DNA of 64,000 nucleotides from Thauera sp. K11. Lineage in GTDB: Bacteria; Pseudomonadota; Gammaproteobacteria; Burkholderiales; Rhodocyclaceae. A program made the position numbers and the translations under genes. Where the stretch lies: NCBI RefSeq assembly GCF_002354895.1, contig NZ_CP023439.1, positions 4,402,001 through 4,466,000 on the forward strand. The letters run 5' to 3'. The notes below the pieces were generated by a model, which saw nothing but the letters and a program-made list of their open reading frames with translations, had not been told where the DNA came from and did no database searches. Position 1 is the first letter of the stretch. Each line of letters begins with the position of its first letter. Below are positions 1-8,000 of the stretch, piece after piece.

Positions 1-210
1 CTTTACAAGAATCTCGGGCTTGCAACATGCTTGTTAGTACCTGTGTCAGCTGCTAAGCCTGAATTCTTCTTTGAACGGATGATGAATTATTCAGATCGAT
101 TATTGCAGAGAAGAACTGACTCGATTAGAGGGGTGCTGGTAGAATCAATAACTGCTCATCGTGCAATGTTTCCGAGACTCTTCGACGACGAGCGCACCGT
201 TCGGGTTTAA
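1..210 (+). CDS. C-terminal end of an unrecognised protein, cut by the window edge
   Basis: Frame 1 stays open from the first base to a TAA at 208-210, giving 69 residues with no start in view. The composition (FFFERMMNYSDRLLQRR, then charged residues to the end) looks like real protein, and the DNA is clearly more AT-rich than the genes that follow. I do not recognise the family. It could be the tail of a transferred gene or of a mobile-element protein. A chance open frame of this length is possible, so confidence is moderate. Confidence 0.45.
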   Translation, partial: LYKNLGLATCLLVPVSAAKPEFFFERMMNYSDRLLQRRTDSIRGVLVESITAHRAMFPRLFDDERTVRV

Positions 211-605
211 CGTCAGCGGAATTTCTCCGGAAACGCCGCAGTTCAGACGCGACAGCGCTGAACTGCGGCAGTAGCGCAGACTGCAGACATTCGGTCCGCC
301 GAGGCCCACCACCCGGATTGGCCGAATAGGAGCCCCCCAGGCGAAACCCGCTGCATAACACCACGCGCACTTGGCGCATAGGGCTGGCTGTCGATGGGGA
401 GTGATAAGCCATCGAGTTCGTTCGGATCGAAGCTCCCCGCCGTAGCGCAAACTTGCACCGCGTCGAGCCCAGTGAGCAGCGTCCAGCGCTTGGCCGACCG
501 GAGCCAGCAGCAACCGATGATTCAGGCAGCACCAATGGCGTCGACGACCGCGAGCAAGCCGAAAAGCAGATCACCCCCTGTGTTTGCTCCCCGCAATAGG
601 GCAGC
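211..605. other. Gene-free stretch with a strong hairpin
   Basis: No convincing gene lies in these 395 bases. The one clear structure is a perfect 12-bp inverted repeat (GCCGCAGTTCAG at 235-246 and its complement at 258-269, 11-base loop) shortly after the preceding stop codon. No T-run follows, so it is not a classical terminator. It could be an mRNA-stabilising hairpin or a small intergenic repeat. Confidence 0.5.
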
Positions 606-1562
606 TTACCCAGCCCCAAACTCGAGCACGGCCTCGACCGCCCGCCGCGAAGCAGCAGGCAGCACATCTCCCGAATACCCCCAACGAATCAACAACTGTG
701 GATGCCCCGCAGTGCCCGCCACTGCCTGCAACCGCGGCCGCAAAACCGCCACCTGAATCGGCTGGTTCAGATAGGAAGCCTGCAGCCCAAGCTGGCAGCC
801 CACCAACAAGGCACGCTGCAAGGCCTGCCCGGCGTTCAGCCAAGCCAGGGCATCATCCTGCACCGTGATCAGCACGCCAAGCCAGGGCGAGGCGGTGGCG
901 AGTTGCTGGTCCTTGGCGGCCACGCCCTGGCCCAGGTCGAAGGTGCGCACGACGGCCTGGGCGATCGGTGCCGCCAGCGCCGGCACGGACAGGCCGTCGC
1001 CCGCGCGGCGCGGATGCATCCACATCGCCAGTTCCCTGCGCCAGCGCGGATCGTCCCACTGCAGGCGGTCGCCGTCGGCGACCAGCTCGGCCGCCTGTTG
1101 CCGGCTTTCGCCGGCCAGCGTCACCAGGGCCGCGCCTTCGGCAGCCACCGCCTGTTCGACTGCCCACATGACATCCTCGGGAACCGGGCGGTTCTCGAAA
1201 GCCTTGCGATAGGTCCGGCGCCGGCGCAGTGCCTCGGCCAGCGGTGCGAGCCCGGCTTCGGGGGCGCCATTCGCGATTTCGATGCGCGCCAGCCAGTCGG
1301 ACCCGGGCCCTTCCGGCAGCAGATCGACCCGCGCGCCGAATCCGGCCGCCGCGGCCGCTACCCGTAACGACAGCAAGGCAGCGCCGCAACTCACCGTCAG
1401 TTCGCGGTCGAAGGGATCATTCACCGGCAGGGCGCGCGTGCGATCGGCCCACAGCTCGATTGCCGCGCCGTGCGCACGGAACAGCCAGGGTTGGGTGTTG
1501 TGGCTGGAAGGCGCGGCGCAGGCCTGTTCGACCAACGTCCTGATCGTCTCAGTAGGCAGCAT
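606..1562 (-). CDS. Nitroreductase-like protein of the Acg family
   Basis: The predicted protein has 318 residues. It opens with TIRTLVEQACAAPSSHNTQPW, the usual FMN-binding start of nitroreductase-fold proteins (SSHNTQPW), and later shows an ERTYRKAF-like region (RRRTYRKAFENRPVP) found in the Acg/Rv2032 group. Members are described as degenerate or specialised nitroreductases that may bind flavin; the substrate is unknown. I chose the ATG at 1560-1562 because AGGAG lies 8 bases upstream. A longer in-frame start exists but its extension looks like non-coding translation. The gene stands alone and converges with nothing obvious. Confidence 0.75.
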   Translation of the reverse strand: MLPTETIRTLVEQACAAPSSHNTQPWLFRAHGAAIELWADRTRALPVNDPFDRELTVSCGAALLSLRVAAAAAGFGARVDLLPEGPGSDWLARIEIANGAPEAGLAPLAEALRRRRTYRKAFENRPVPEDVMWAVEQAVAAEGAALVTLAGESRQQAAELVADGDRLQWDDPRWRRELAMWMHPRRAGDGLSVPALAAPIAQAVVRTFDLGQGVAAKDQQLATASPWLGVLITVQDDALAWLNAGQALQRALLVGCQLGLQASYLNQPIQVAVLRPRLQAVAGTAGHPQLLIRWGYSGDVLPAASRRAVEAVLEFGAG

Positions 1563-1661
1563 GCTTTTTCTCCTTGCCGCAGGGCTATGCATAAGCGTAG
1601 CCGTCTGGCCGCCCAAGTGTCAGCAACTCGACGATCAGGGCATCGCTGCTGCGCCCGTCCC

Positions 1662-2573
1662 TCAGCCCCGATACCCCTTCGGACTCACCCCCGTCATCCG
1701 CCGGAACGTCGCCGAAAAGTGGCTCAGGTTCTTGAACCCGCAGCGCCGCGCGATCTCGGCCACCGGCAGGCCCTGATCCTCCCGCAGCAGCACCCGCGCC
1801 CGTTCCAGCCGCTGCGACAGCACGTAGTGGTAGGGCGTCTGCCCGACGGTGTCGCGGAAGGCGCGCAGGAAGTGGTCCTTGGAGATGCAGGCGAGGTCGG
1901 CGAGGTCCTGCAGGCAGATGTCTTCGTGCAGGCGTTCGTGGATCAGCGCGGTGATCTTCTTCAGCACGCTCTGGCGCAGCTGGCTGCCGTGGCCGCCGCG
2001 TACCAGCGCGCGTTCGGTATCCGCGCGGCGCTCGCGCGCGTAGCGGGTGACGAGGTGGCGCACCAGCAGGCTCTGGATCTGGTCGAGCACCAGCGTCTCC
2101 AGCCGGGTGCCGTGGCCGGCCGAAGGCGGCGCTTCGCTCGCCAGCATGCGGAAGAAACCGTCCAGCCAGGAATCATGCACCGCGAAGAAATCGTCGATGT
2201 CCGGACAGGACTCGCGCTCCAGCGTGTCGCGCGCGAAGGCATCCATCAGGGCTTGCGAGAGGTAGAGGTGGATGACCTGGGTGTTGCCGCCCAGCCGCCA
2301 GTCGGATTCGGAATCGCGCGGCATGAAGGTCACCGAGCCGACGCGCGAGCGAAAGCCGGTGACCACGCCCTGCTGCAGGCGCTCGACGTCGGTGTTGCCC
2401 GAAAGGTGATAGACCAGCACGTGCTCGGCGTTGCGGCGCAGCTGGGATTCGCCGGCAGGGTGGTTCCAGCGCGCGCCGAAGATGTCGCCGTTGTGGCCCT
2501 CCATCACGTAGTCCGGCGCAGAGGCGGTGGCGCGCGCGATGAGCTGCGGGGTCGATGAGAACACTCCCGTCAT
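1662..2573 (-). CDS. AraC-family transcriptional regulator
   Basis: The protein has 303 residues. The C-terminal third carries the double helix-turn-helix of AraC/XylS regulators: LADLACISKDHFLRAFRD as the first helix-turn-helix, then VAEIARRCGFKNLSHFSATF and the closing RMTGVSPKGYR. The N-terminal 180 residues look like a cupin-type effector domain with no recognised ligand. The ATG at 2571-2573 is preceded by GGAGACA. The gene is divergent from the SDR dehydrogenase gene across 190 bp (2574-2763), so it probably controls that gene, itself, or both. The effector cannot be told from sequence. Confidence 0.85.
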   Translation of the reverse strand: MTGVFSSTPQLIARATASAPDYVMEGHNGDIFGARWNHPAGESQLRRNAEHVLVYHLSGNTDVERLQQGVVTGFRSRVGSVTFMPRDSESDWRLGGNTQVIHLYLSQALMDAFARDTLERESCPDIDDFFAVHDSWLDGFFRMLASEAPPSAGHGTRLETLVLDQIQSLLVRHLVTRYARERRADTERALVRGGHGSQLRQSVLKKITALIHERLHEDICLQDLADLACISKDHFLRAFRDTVGQTPYHYVLSQRLERARVLLREDQGLPVAEIARRCGFKNLSHFSATFRRMTGVSPKGYRG

Positions 2574-2763
2574 TGTCTCCTCCGTATGGGTACCGCTTTT
2601 GTTATGCAAGCCATTGTAGGCGCGCCGTTTTCCAATTACAGCGGGGGACTTTGCAGATATCGCTAAAGTTATCGGCCGCCGCTGCCCGCGGCGCGCCGGC
2701 CGGCTACAGTGCGCGGCACCCCCAAGGCCCGCGCGACGGGCCGTACAACGACAGGAGACACAC

Positions 2764-3525
2764 ATGCAAGGCATGCTCGAACAACGGGTGGTGATCGTCA
2801 CCGGCGCCGGCTCCGGCATCGGCCGCGCGGCGGCCGAGGTGATGGCGCGCGAGGGCGCCATCGTGATCGCCAGCGATCTCAAACTCGACACGGTGGAAGA
2901 AACCGCCCACCGCATCACCGTGGCCGGCGGCCGCGCGGTCGCCACCCGCACCGACGTTTCCAGGCTGGAAGAACTGGATGCGCTGCATGATCTCGCCATC
3001 GCCGAGTTCGGCCGGCTCGACGGCGCCTTCAACAACGCCGGCATTCCGGGGCCGGGCGCGGCGCTCGCCGATCATGACGAGGCGGCCTTCGACGCGCTGA
3101 TCGCCATCAACCTGAAGGCGGTGTGGTACGGCATGAAGCGCCAGATCGAGCTGATGCTGCCGCGCGGCGGCGGCGCCATCGTCAATACCGCGTCGGTCGG
3201 CGGCATCGTCGGCAAGCCGGGGCTGTCGGTCTATTGCGCCACCAAGCATGCCGTGATCGGCCTCACCAAGACGGCGGCGCTGGAATACGGCAGCCGCGGC
3301 GTGCGGGTGAATGCGGTGTGCCCGGGGGTGATCCGCACGCCGATGGTGGACCAGGTGATCGCCGGCCAGCCGGGCGCGGAAGCGGAATGGAGCAGGCTGC
3401 AGCCGATCGGCCGCATGGGCACGCCGGAGGAGCTGGCCGAGGCGGTGGCCTGGCTGATGTCGCCGCGCGCCTCGCTGGTGCACGGCCATGCGCTGGTGGC
3501 CGACGGCGGGCTGACCGTGGCCTGA
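2764..3525 (+). CDS. Short-chain dehydrogenase/reductase (SDR)
   Basis: This is a 253-residue classical SDR, a cytosolic NAD(P)(H)-dependent oxidoreductase. The cofactor motif TGAGSGIG is at residues 13-20, NNAG at 90-93, and the catalytic Ser144, Tyr157 and Lys161 (YCATK) are all present. An acidic residue after beta-2 (SDLK, Asp38) suggests a preference for NAD(H). AGGAG lies 8-10 bases ahead of the ATG. The gene is divergent from the AraC regulator, its likely controller, and is followed by a strong terminator. The substrate cannot be assigned. Confidence 0.88.
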   Translation: MQGMLEQRVVIVTGAGSGIGRAAAEVMAREGAIVIASDLKLDTVEETAHRITVAGGRAVATRTDVSRLEELDALHDLAIAEFGRLDGAFNNAGIPGPGAALADHDEAAFDALIAINLKAVWYGMKRQIELMLPRGGGAIVNTASVGGIVGKPGLSVYCATKHAVIGLTKTAALEYGSRGVRVNAVCPGVIRTPMVDQVIAGQPGAEAEWSRLQPIGRMGTPEELAEAVAWLMSPRASLVHGHALVADGGLTVA

Positions 3526-3579
3526 GGCGGCAGGGCCTCAACGCGGCCGCACGGACAGGGGTATGGTGCCCCTCCTTTT

Positions 3580-3605
3580 CGCCCGGCAGGCGCCGGGCGT
3601 TTTTT
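3580..3605 (+). terminator. Rho-independent terminator after the SDR gene
   Basis: An 8-bp GC stem (CGCCCGGC 3580-3587 with GCCGGGCG 3592-3599) and a 4-base loop are followed by six T residues. It lies 55 bp after the dehydrogenase stop and faces the end of pxpA. Confidence 0.85.
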
Positions 3606-3624
3606 CGTGGACGGGGCCGTCCCG

Positions 3625-4392
3625 TCAGGCCAGCATCTCCGGCAGAGGACGCAGTTCCCAGCCCGCCGCCAACAGCCTCGCCGCGAGCCGGCGCGCGCTC
3701 TCCACCGCGCCCGGCGTGTCGCCATGCACGCAGATGCTGTGCATCGGCGTCTTCATCACCTTGCCGCCCTGCGCGACGATACCGCCCACCGCCAGCATGC
3801 GCAGCACGTGGGCGACGATCTCGTCGTGGCCGTGGAGCACCGCACCCGGCTGGCTGCGCGGCACCAGGGTGGCGGCGTCGGTGTAGGCGCGGTCGGCGAA
3901 GATCTCGGCCGCCACCCGCAGCCCGGCGCGTTCGCCGGCGGCATGGAGTTCGGACAAGGCCGGCGCCAGCAGGATGAGTTCGCGGTCGACCGCGCGCACC
4001 GCGCGCGCCACGGTGTCGGCGAGCGCGGCATCCTCGCAGGCCTGGTTGTTGAGCGCGCCGTGCGGCTTGACGTGGCTGAGCCGGCCGCCCTCGGCCGCCG
4101 CCATGCCGGCCAGCGCGCCGACCTGGTAGATCACCGTCGCTTCCAGTTCGGCCGGCGCCATCGTCATCGGCCGCCGGCCGAAGCCTTCCAGGTCGGGGTA
4201 GGCGGGGTGGGCGCCAAGGCTGACGCCGGCGGCGAGCGCGGTGCGCACCGTGTCGCGCATCACCAGCGGATCGCCGGCATGGAAGCCGCAGGCGATGTTG
4301 GCCGAGCGCACCACCTGCAGCAGCGCCGCGTCCTCGCCCATCTTCCAGGCGCCGAAGGATTCGCCAAGGTCGGCGTTGAGGTTGATCTTCAT
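3625..4392 (-). CDS. pxpA: 5-oxoprolinase subunit A (LamB/YcsF family)
   Basis: The 255-residue protein starts MKINLNADLGES, the family signature, and carries CGFHAGDP and HVKPHGALNN, the conserved acidic and histidine motifs of LamB/YcsF proteins. PxpA works in the cytosol with PxpB and PxpC to open 5-oxoproline (pyroglutamate) to glutamate at the cost of ATP. The gene is last in a leftward pxpB-pxpC-pxpA set, 19 bp after pxpC, and ends 20 bp from the opposing SDR terminator. The start is fixed by the family N-terminus. Confidence 0.93.
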   Translation of the reverse strand: MKINLNADLGESFGAWKMGEDAALLQVVRSANIACGFHAGDPLVMRDTVRTALAAGVSLGAHPAYPDLEGFGRRPMTMAPAELEATVIYQVGALAGMAAAEGGRLSHVKPHGALNNQACEDAALADTVARAVRAVDRELILLAPALSELHAAGERAGLRVAAEIFADRAYTDAATLVPRSQPGAVLHGHDEIVAHVLRMLAVGGIVAQGGKVMKTPMHSICVHGDTPGAVESARRLAARLLAAGWELRPLPEMLA

Positions 4393-4411
4393 GGCTGAGG
4401 CTCCGCAGGGT

Positions 4412-5503
4412 TCACGAGGATGCGCCGTCGGGCCCGTGTTCGACATCGGGCAAGGGCCGGTATTCGTCGGACAACGCATGCACCACGCCGCTCACCAGAT
4501 TGCCGGCATAGAGCGCGGCGAGGTCCACGCCTTCGCCGCGTAGCGGCCGCACGCTCGCCAGCAGCGCGCGGGTCTCGGCCTCGGCGGCGCGGGCGAGGCG
4601 TTCGCCTTCGACGGCGTCGACCGCGGCGAAGCGCAGCACCTGGCCTGGCCGGCAGCCGGCCAGGCGGCCGAGGTCGGCGCTTATCACGGTGGCGATCTTG
4701 GGATAGCCGCCGGCGGTCTGGGCGTCGGCGAGCAGCACGATGGGCTGGCCGTTGCCCGGCACCTGGATCGCACCCGGCACGGTGGCGTCCGACACGATCT
4801 CGCGTGCGCCGGCGTGTTCCAGCACCGGGCCTTCCAGGCGCACGCCCATGCGGTCGGCCTCGGCGGTGACGCGGTATTCGGCTTCGACCAGCAGCGCGCG
4901 CGCCGCGTCGGTGAAATGGTCGGCCTGCGGCCCGGGCACGATGCGGATCGGTCCGCCATCGAGCGGCGGCGGCAGCGGCAGCACCCGTTCCGGCGCGCCG
5001 CTGGCGGCGGCGGCCGGCAGGCGCATGCCGGCGGCGAGCGCACGGCCGCTCAGGGCGCCGCCGAGGCCGCCCAGCCCGGCGCGGGCGTAGGTCGCCGCAC
5101 TGCCCAGCACCACCGGCAGGGCCAGGCCTTCGACCGCCACCACCGCGATGCGGCCGGCGCCGAGCCGGCGCACCCGCAGCACCTCGCCGTCGGCCAGCGT
5201 GAGCGAGCGCCACGCCGCCAGCGGCACGCGTTCGCCGCCGCGCTCGACTTCCAGCGTGGCGTCGCCCGCCACCGCGACGCGCACCGCGCCGCCGCGCGCG
5301 GCGAGCTGCAGGCCGCCGTCGAAGCATTCGATCACCGGCGCCGCCTCGGCATTGCCGACCAGCACGTTGGCGATGCGCATCAGCCGGCTGTCGAGCACGC
5401 CCGCCCAGGGCACGCCGATGCGGCGCCAGCCCCGCCGGCCGCCGTCCTGCAGCGAAGCGTAGGCACCGGGCGCCAGCACTTCCAGGCGCACGCCGGCGCT
5501 CAT
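4412..5503 (-). CDS. pxpC: 5-oxoprolinase subunit C (biotin-dependent carboxyltransferase-like)
   Basis: The protein has 363 residues and begins MSAGVRLEVLAPGAYASLQD, typical of the allophanate-hydrolase subunit 2 / PxpC family. Near the end it has the diagnostic block GNGQPIVLLADAQTAGGYPK. It is a partner of PxpA and PxpB in ATP-dependent 5-oxoproline cleavage. The ATG overlaps the pxpB stop by 4 bases (ATGA), so the two are translationally coupled. Confidence 0.93.
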   Translation of the reverse strand: MSAGVRLEVLAPGAYASLQDGGRRGWRRIGVPWAGVLDSRLMRIANVLVGNAEAAPVIECFDGGLQLAARGGAVRVAVAGDATLEVERGGERVPLAAWRSLTLADGEVLRVRRLGAGRIAVVAVEGLALPVVLGSAATYARAGLGGLGGALSGRALAAGMRLPAAAASGAPERVLPLPPPLDGGPIRIVPGPQADHFTDAARALLVEAEYRVTAEADRMGVRLEGPVLEHAGAREIVSDATVPGAIQVPGNGQPIVLLADAQTAGGYPKIATVISADLGRLAGCRPGQVLRFAAVDAVEGERLARAAEAETRALLASVRPLRGEGVDLAALYAGNLVSGVVHALSDEYRPLPDVEHGPDGASS

Positions 5504-6252
5504 CGCCCTGCTTCCACGGCCGGCTGCAGCCATTGCCGCGGATCGATCTCGCCGGCCTGCACGGCGGCGGCGAGGCGCTGGAATTCGGCCATCGGTATCG
5601 GTTCGAAGCGCACCCGGTCGCCCGCCGCCAGCAGCGCGGGCGCCACGCGCCGCACGTCGAACAGCTGCACCGGACAGCGCCCGAGCAGATGCCAGCCGCC
5701 GGGGCTTTCCCACGGGTAGATCGCGGTCAGCCCGGTGGCGATGGCCACGCTGCCGGCCGGCACGCGCAGCCGCGGTTCGGCGCGGCGCGGCAGGCGCAGG
5801 CGCTCCGGCAGGTCGCCCATGAAGGGGAAGCCGGGCAGGAAGCCGAGCATGTAGACCCGGTATTCGACGCCGCCGTGCAGCGCCACCACCTCGTCCGCGC
5901 TCGCGCCGATGGCGCGCGCCGTCCCGGCGAGGTCGGGCGCGGCATCGCCCTCGTAGCACACCGGCAGGCACCAGCGCCGGCCCGCGGGCGCACCGCCGCC
6001 CCCGGCCGCGTCGAACAGCGGCCGCAGCGCGGCGATCAGCGCCTCGCGCCCGGTCACCAATGGATCGAAGAACACGGTGAGCGAGCGGAAGGTGGGCATG
6101 GTCTCGATCAGGCCGGGCAGGCCGCCTTCGGCCTGCAGGCGGGCGATCGCCGCGTCGAGCGCATTCACCTCGGCCAGCAGGCGCGGATCGATGGCGTCGC
6201 CGAATTCGATGGTGAAGGCGGCATCGCCGGCATCGAGCAGGCGCGGCTTCAC
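5500..6252 (-). CDS. pxpB: 5-oxoprolinase subunit B
   Basis: This 250-residue protein is of the KipI / allophanate-hydrolase subunit 1 family. Diagnostic segments are the N-terminal LLDAGDAAFTIEFGD, the central YMLGFLPGFPFMGDLP and the GWHLLGRCP motif. It forms a complex with PxpC and supplies part of the ATP-dependent 5-oxoprolinase. It is the first pxp gene and starts only 9 bp after the second DUF2135 gene, so the pxp genes probably share transcription with the alpha-2-macroglobulin operon upstream. Confidence 0.93.
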   Translation of the reverse strand: MKPRLLDAGDAAFTIEFGDAIDPRLLAEVNALDAAIARLQAEGGLPGLIETMPTFRSLTVFFDPLVTGREALIAALRPLFDAAGGGGAPAGRRWCLPVCYEGDAAPDLAGTARAIGASADEVVALHGGVEYRVYMLGFLPGFPFMGDLPERLRLPRRAEPRLRVPAGSVAIATGLTAIYPWESPGGWHLLGRCPVQLFDVRRVAPALLAAGDRVRFEPIPMAEFQRLAAAVQAGEIDPRQWLQPAVEAGR

Positions 6253-6261
6253 GATCCCGCC

Positions 6262-7017
6262 TCAGGGATAGACGAACTGGCGCACCAGCGTCAGCTCGCC
6301 CGCCGCCCGCATCGGCACCTCGAATTCCTGGCGGCGCTCGGACGGGGTGCCCTCGTTGGCGATCACCGCGATGCGGGCGGTGGTCAGCAGGTGTTCCTGG
6401 CCGCTGCCGTAGTAATTCACATAGACCTGGTAGGGCCCCTTGGCCGGCGCCGGCGCGGCGAAGATCTCCGGTCCGTAGCCGGTGGTGACGTCCACGTCGA
6501 TGGCGCCGCTGCGGATCACGCGGTTGCCGTACCAGGCGTGCTCGCCGTCGGGCGTGACGACGTGCAGGTCGAGGTCGGTGCCGTCGGTGTCCCAGCTCAG
6601 CACCACCCGCAGCCGCGCCTGCGGCTGGCCGGCGGCGGTCTGGTAGAACTGCACGCGCTGCGCCGGGTGGCCTTCGCCGTCGCGGATCTCGACGCTGTTC
6701 GAGCCGGTGGCGAAGCTGTAGGCGCGGCCGTAGCGGCCCGCCTCGTCGGTTTCCAGCGGCATCGCGTTGCCGTTGACCACCAGCGTGGCCGGCCCCTTGC
6801 CGGCGCGCGCGATGCGGCCGCGGATCTGCGCCGCCTCGGGCACGCCGGCATCCAGACCGGGGCGCGAGGCCGGGTAGTTCACCGACTGGGTATAGGGGGC
6901 CTCGGCATCGCCCTGCCGCCAGCCGCCCACCGGCATCTCCAATTCGGCGAGCGCGCAGCCGGGCAGCGCGGCGAGCAGCAGCGCGCAGAAGGCATCAGAA
7001 GACGACGGCTTTGACAT
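6262..7017 (-). CDS. DUF2135 protein, second tandem copy (YfaP-like)
   Basis: The 251-residue secreted protein has an N-terminal signal peptide ending LLLAALPGC, which could act as a lipobox with Cys as the lipidated residue. The core shows SWDTDGTDLDLHVVTPDGEH and GPYQVYVNYYG, the signature of DUF2135 (E. coli YfaP). The acidic DTDGTDLDLH stretch may bind a metal. The ATG at 7015-7017 lies inside the upstream paralogue, an overlap of 23 bp. It closely resembles that neighbour (LVVNGN.MPL, GSNSVEIR). The role is unknown; homologues are encoded with the periplasmic alpha-2-macroglobulin of the yfa/mag operon. Confidence 0.85.
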   Translation of the reverse strand: MSKPSSSDAFCALLLAALPGCALAELEMPVGGWRQGDAEAPYTQSVNYPASRPGLDAGVPEAAQIRGRIARAGKGPATLVVNGNAMPLETDEAGRYGRAYSFATGSNSVEIRDGEGHPAQRVQFYQTAAGQPQARLRVVLSWDTDGTDLDLHVVTPDGEHAWYGNRVIRSGAIDVDVTTGYGPEIFAAPAPAKGPYQVYVNYYGSGQEHLLTTARIAVIANEGTPSERRQEFEVPMRAAGELTLVRQFVYP

Positions 7018-7828
7018 GGGTGAGATCGCCGATCTTGCGCAGCGGCACGACGAAGCTCTCGCGCCGCTCCTGCGGGGTGTTTTCATGGAAGACGAGGGTG
7101 ATGCGGCAGGTGATGATCTTCTTCTGCCGTGTGCGCTCGTCGAAATGGTAGCCGGCGCTGCCGAAGTTGCCCCAGTAATTGACGTAGAGCTGATAGGGGC
7201 CGCGCAGCGGCGTGGTGATGGAGAACATCTCCGGCCCGGCGCCATCGACGCTGTCCACGTCCATGCCGCCGCCGTTGGTCAGCACCGGGTGCGCCCAGAA
7301 GGCGTGCTGGCCGTCGGGCGTGAGCACGTGCAGATCGACCTCCGCCTGATCGTCGTCCCAGGCCAGGATGGCGCGCAATTGGGCGCGGGGCCGCGCCGGG
7401 TTGGCCTCGTAGAACTGCAGACGCTGCAGCGACCGGCCGTCGGCGCTGCGGATCTCGACGCTGTTGGAGCCGGGACCGAAGGCGTAGGGGCGGGCAAAGC
7501 GGCCGTCGTCGCTGCTGTAGAGCGGCATCGGGTTGCCATTGACCACCAGCGTCGGCGGCGTGCGCGGCCTGCCGGCGGCATCGCGCGCGCGGTGCTCGGC
7601 CGCGAGCCGGCCGCGGATCAGCGTGCGCCCGGCCTGCGCGCCGCGGTCTATCGGCGAATAGGGGTAGGCCACCGCGCTGTCGCCGCTGCGGTCGGTGAAG
7701 CCGCCATGGTTCCAGCCACCGGCGGGCGCCTCCAGCGTGACCGGCTGCAGCGCCGCCGCCGGCAAGGCGGGCAGGAGCGCGCACAGCACCGCCAGACAGC
7801 ATCGGACAGGGGTTCGAGCGGCAATCAC
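6995..7828 (-). CDS. DUF2135 protein, first tandem copy (YfaP-like)
   Basis: The 277-residue periplasmic protein has a clear Sec signal (hydrophobic CCLAVLCALLPALPAAA) and the DUF2135 core AWDDDQAEVDLHVLTPDGQH and GPYQLYVNYWG. I prefer the GTG at 7826-7828 because GGAGG sits 9 bases upstream; an ATG at 7867 would add 13 residues ahead of the signal. It is probably the original copy of the tandem pair. It is part of the same leftward operon as the DUF2300, alpha-2-macroglobulin, DUF1175 and DUF2138 genes. Confidence 0.82.
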   Translation of the reverse strand: MIAARTPVRCCLAVLCALLPALPAAALQPVTLEAPAGGWNHGGFTDRSGDSAVAYPYSPIDRGAQAGRTLIRGRLAAEHRARDAAGRPRTPPTLVVNGNPMPLYSSDDGRFARPYAFGPGSNSVEIRSADGRSLQRLQFYEANPARPRAQLRAILAWDDDQAEVDLHVLTPDGQHAFWAHPVLTNGGGMDVDSVDGAGPEMFSITTPLRGPYQLYVNYWGNFGSAGYHFDERTRQKKIITCRITLVFHENTPQERRESFVVPLRKIGDLTHVKAVVF

Positions 7829-7966
7829 CAGGGTTATCCTCCGGCGGCCGGGCGCGGCCGGCGTCATACGCGGATCGAATGGACGAGAGCGCGATTGTCC
7901 GGTTGCAGGCGGCAGCCGGCAAGCGCATGGATGACCAGCGCCTCGAAGCGTTTGAGCTTCACTCTC

Positions 7967-7985
7967 CCTCCCCTTGCAGGGGAGG
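7967..7985. repeat. Small intergenic hairpin repeat
   Basis: A perfect 8-bp stem (CCTCCCCT / AGGGGAGG) with a TGC loop lies in the 170-bp gap between the DUF2300 and DUF2135 genes. Hairpins of this form recur between genes in many high-GC proteobacteria. It may attenuate transcription or protect mRNA inside the operon. Confidence 0.5.
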
Positions 7986-8000
7986 AGCAAGACCGCCCGC

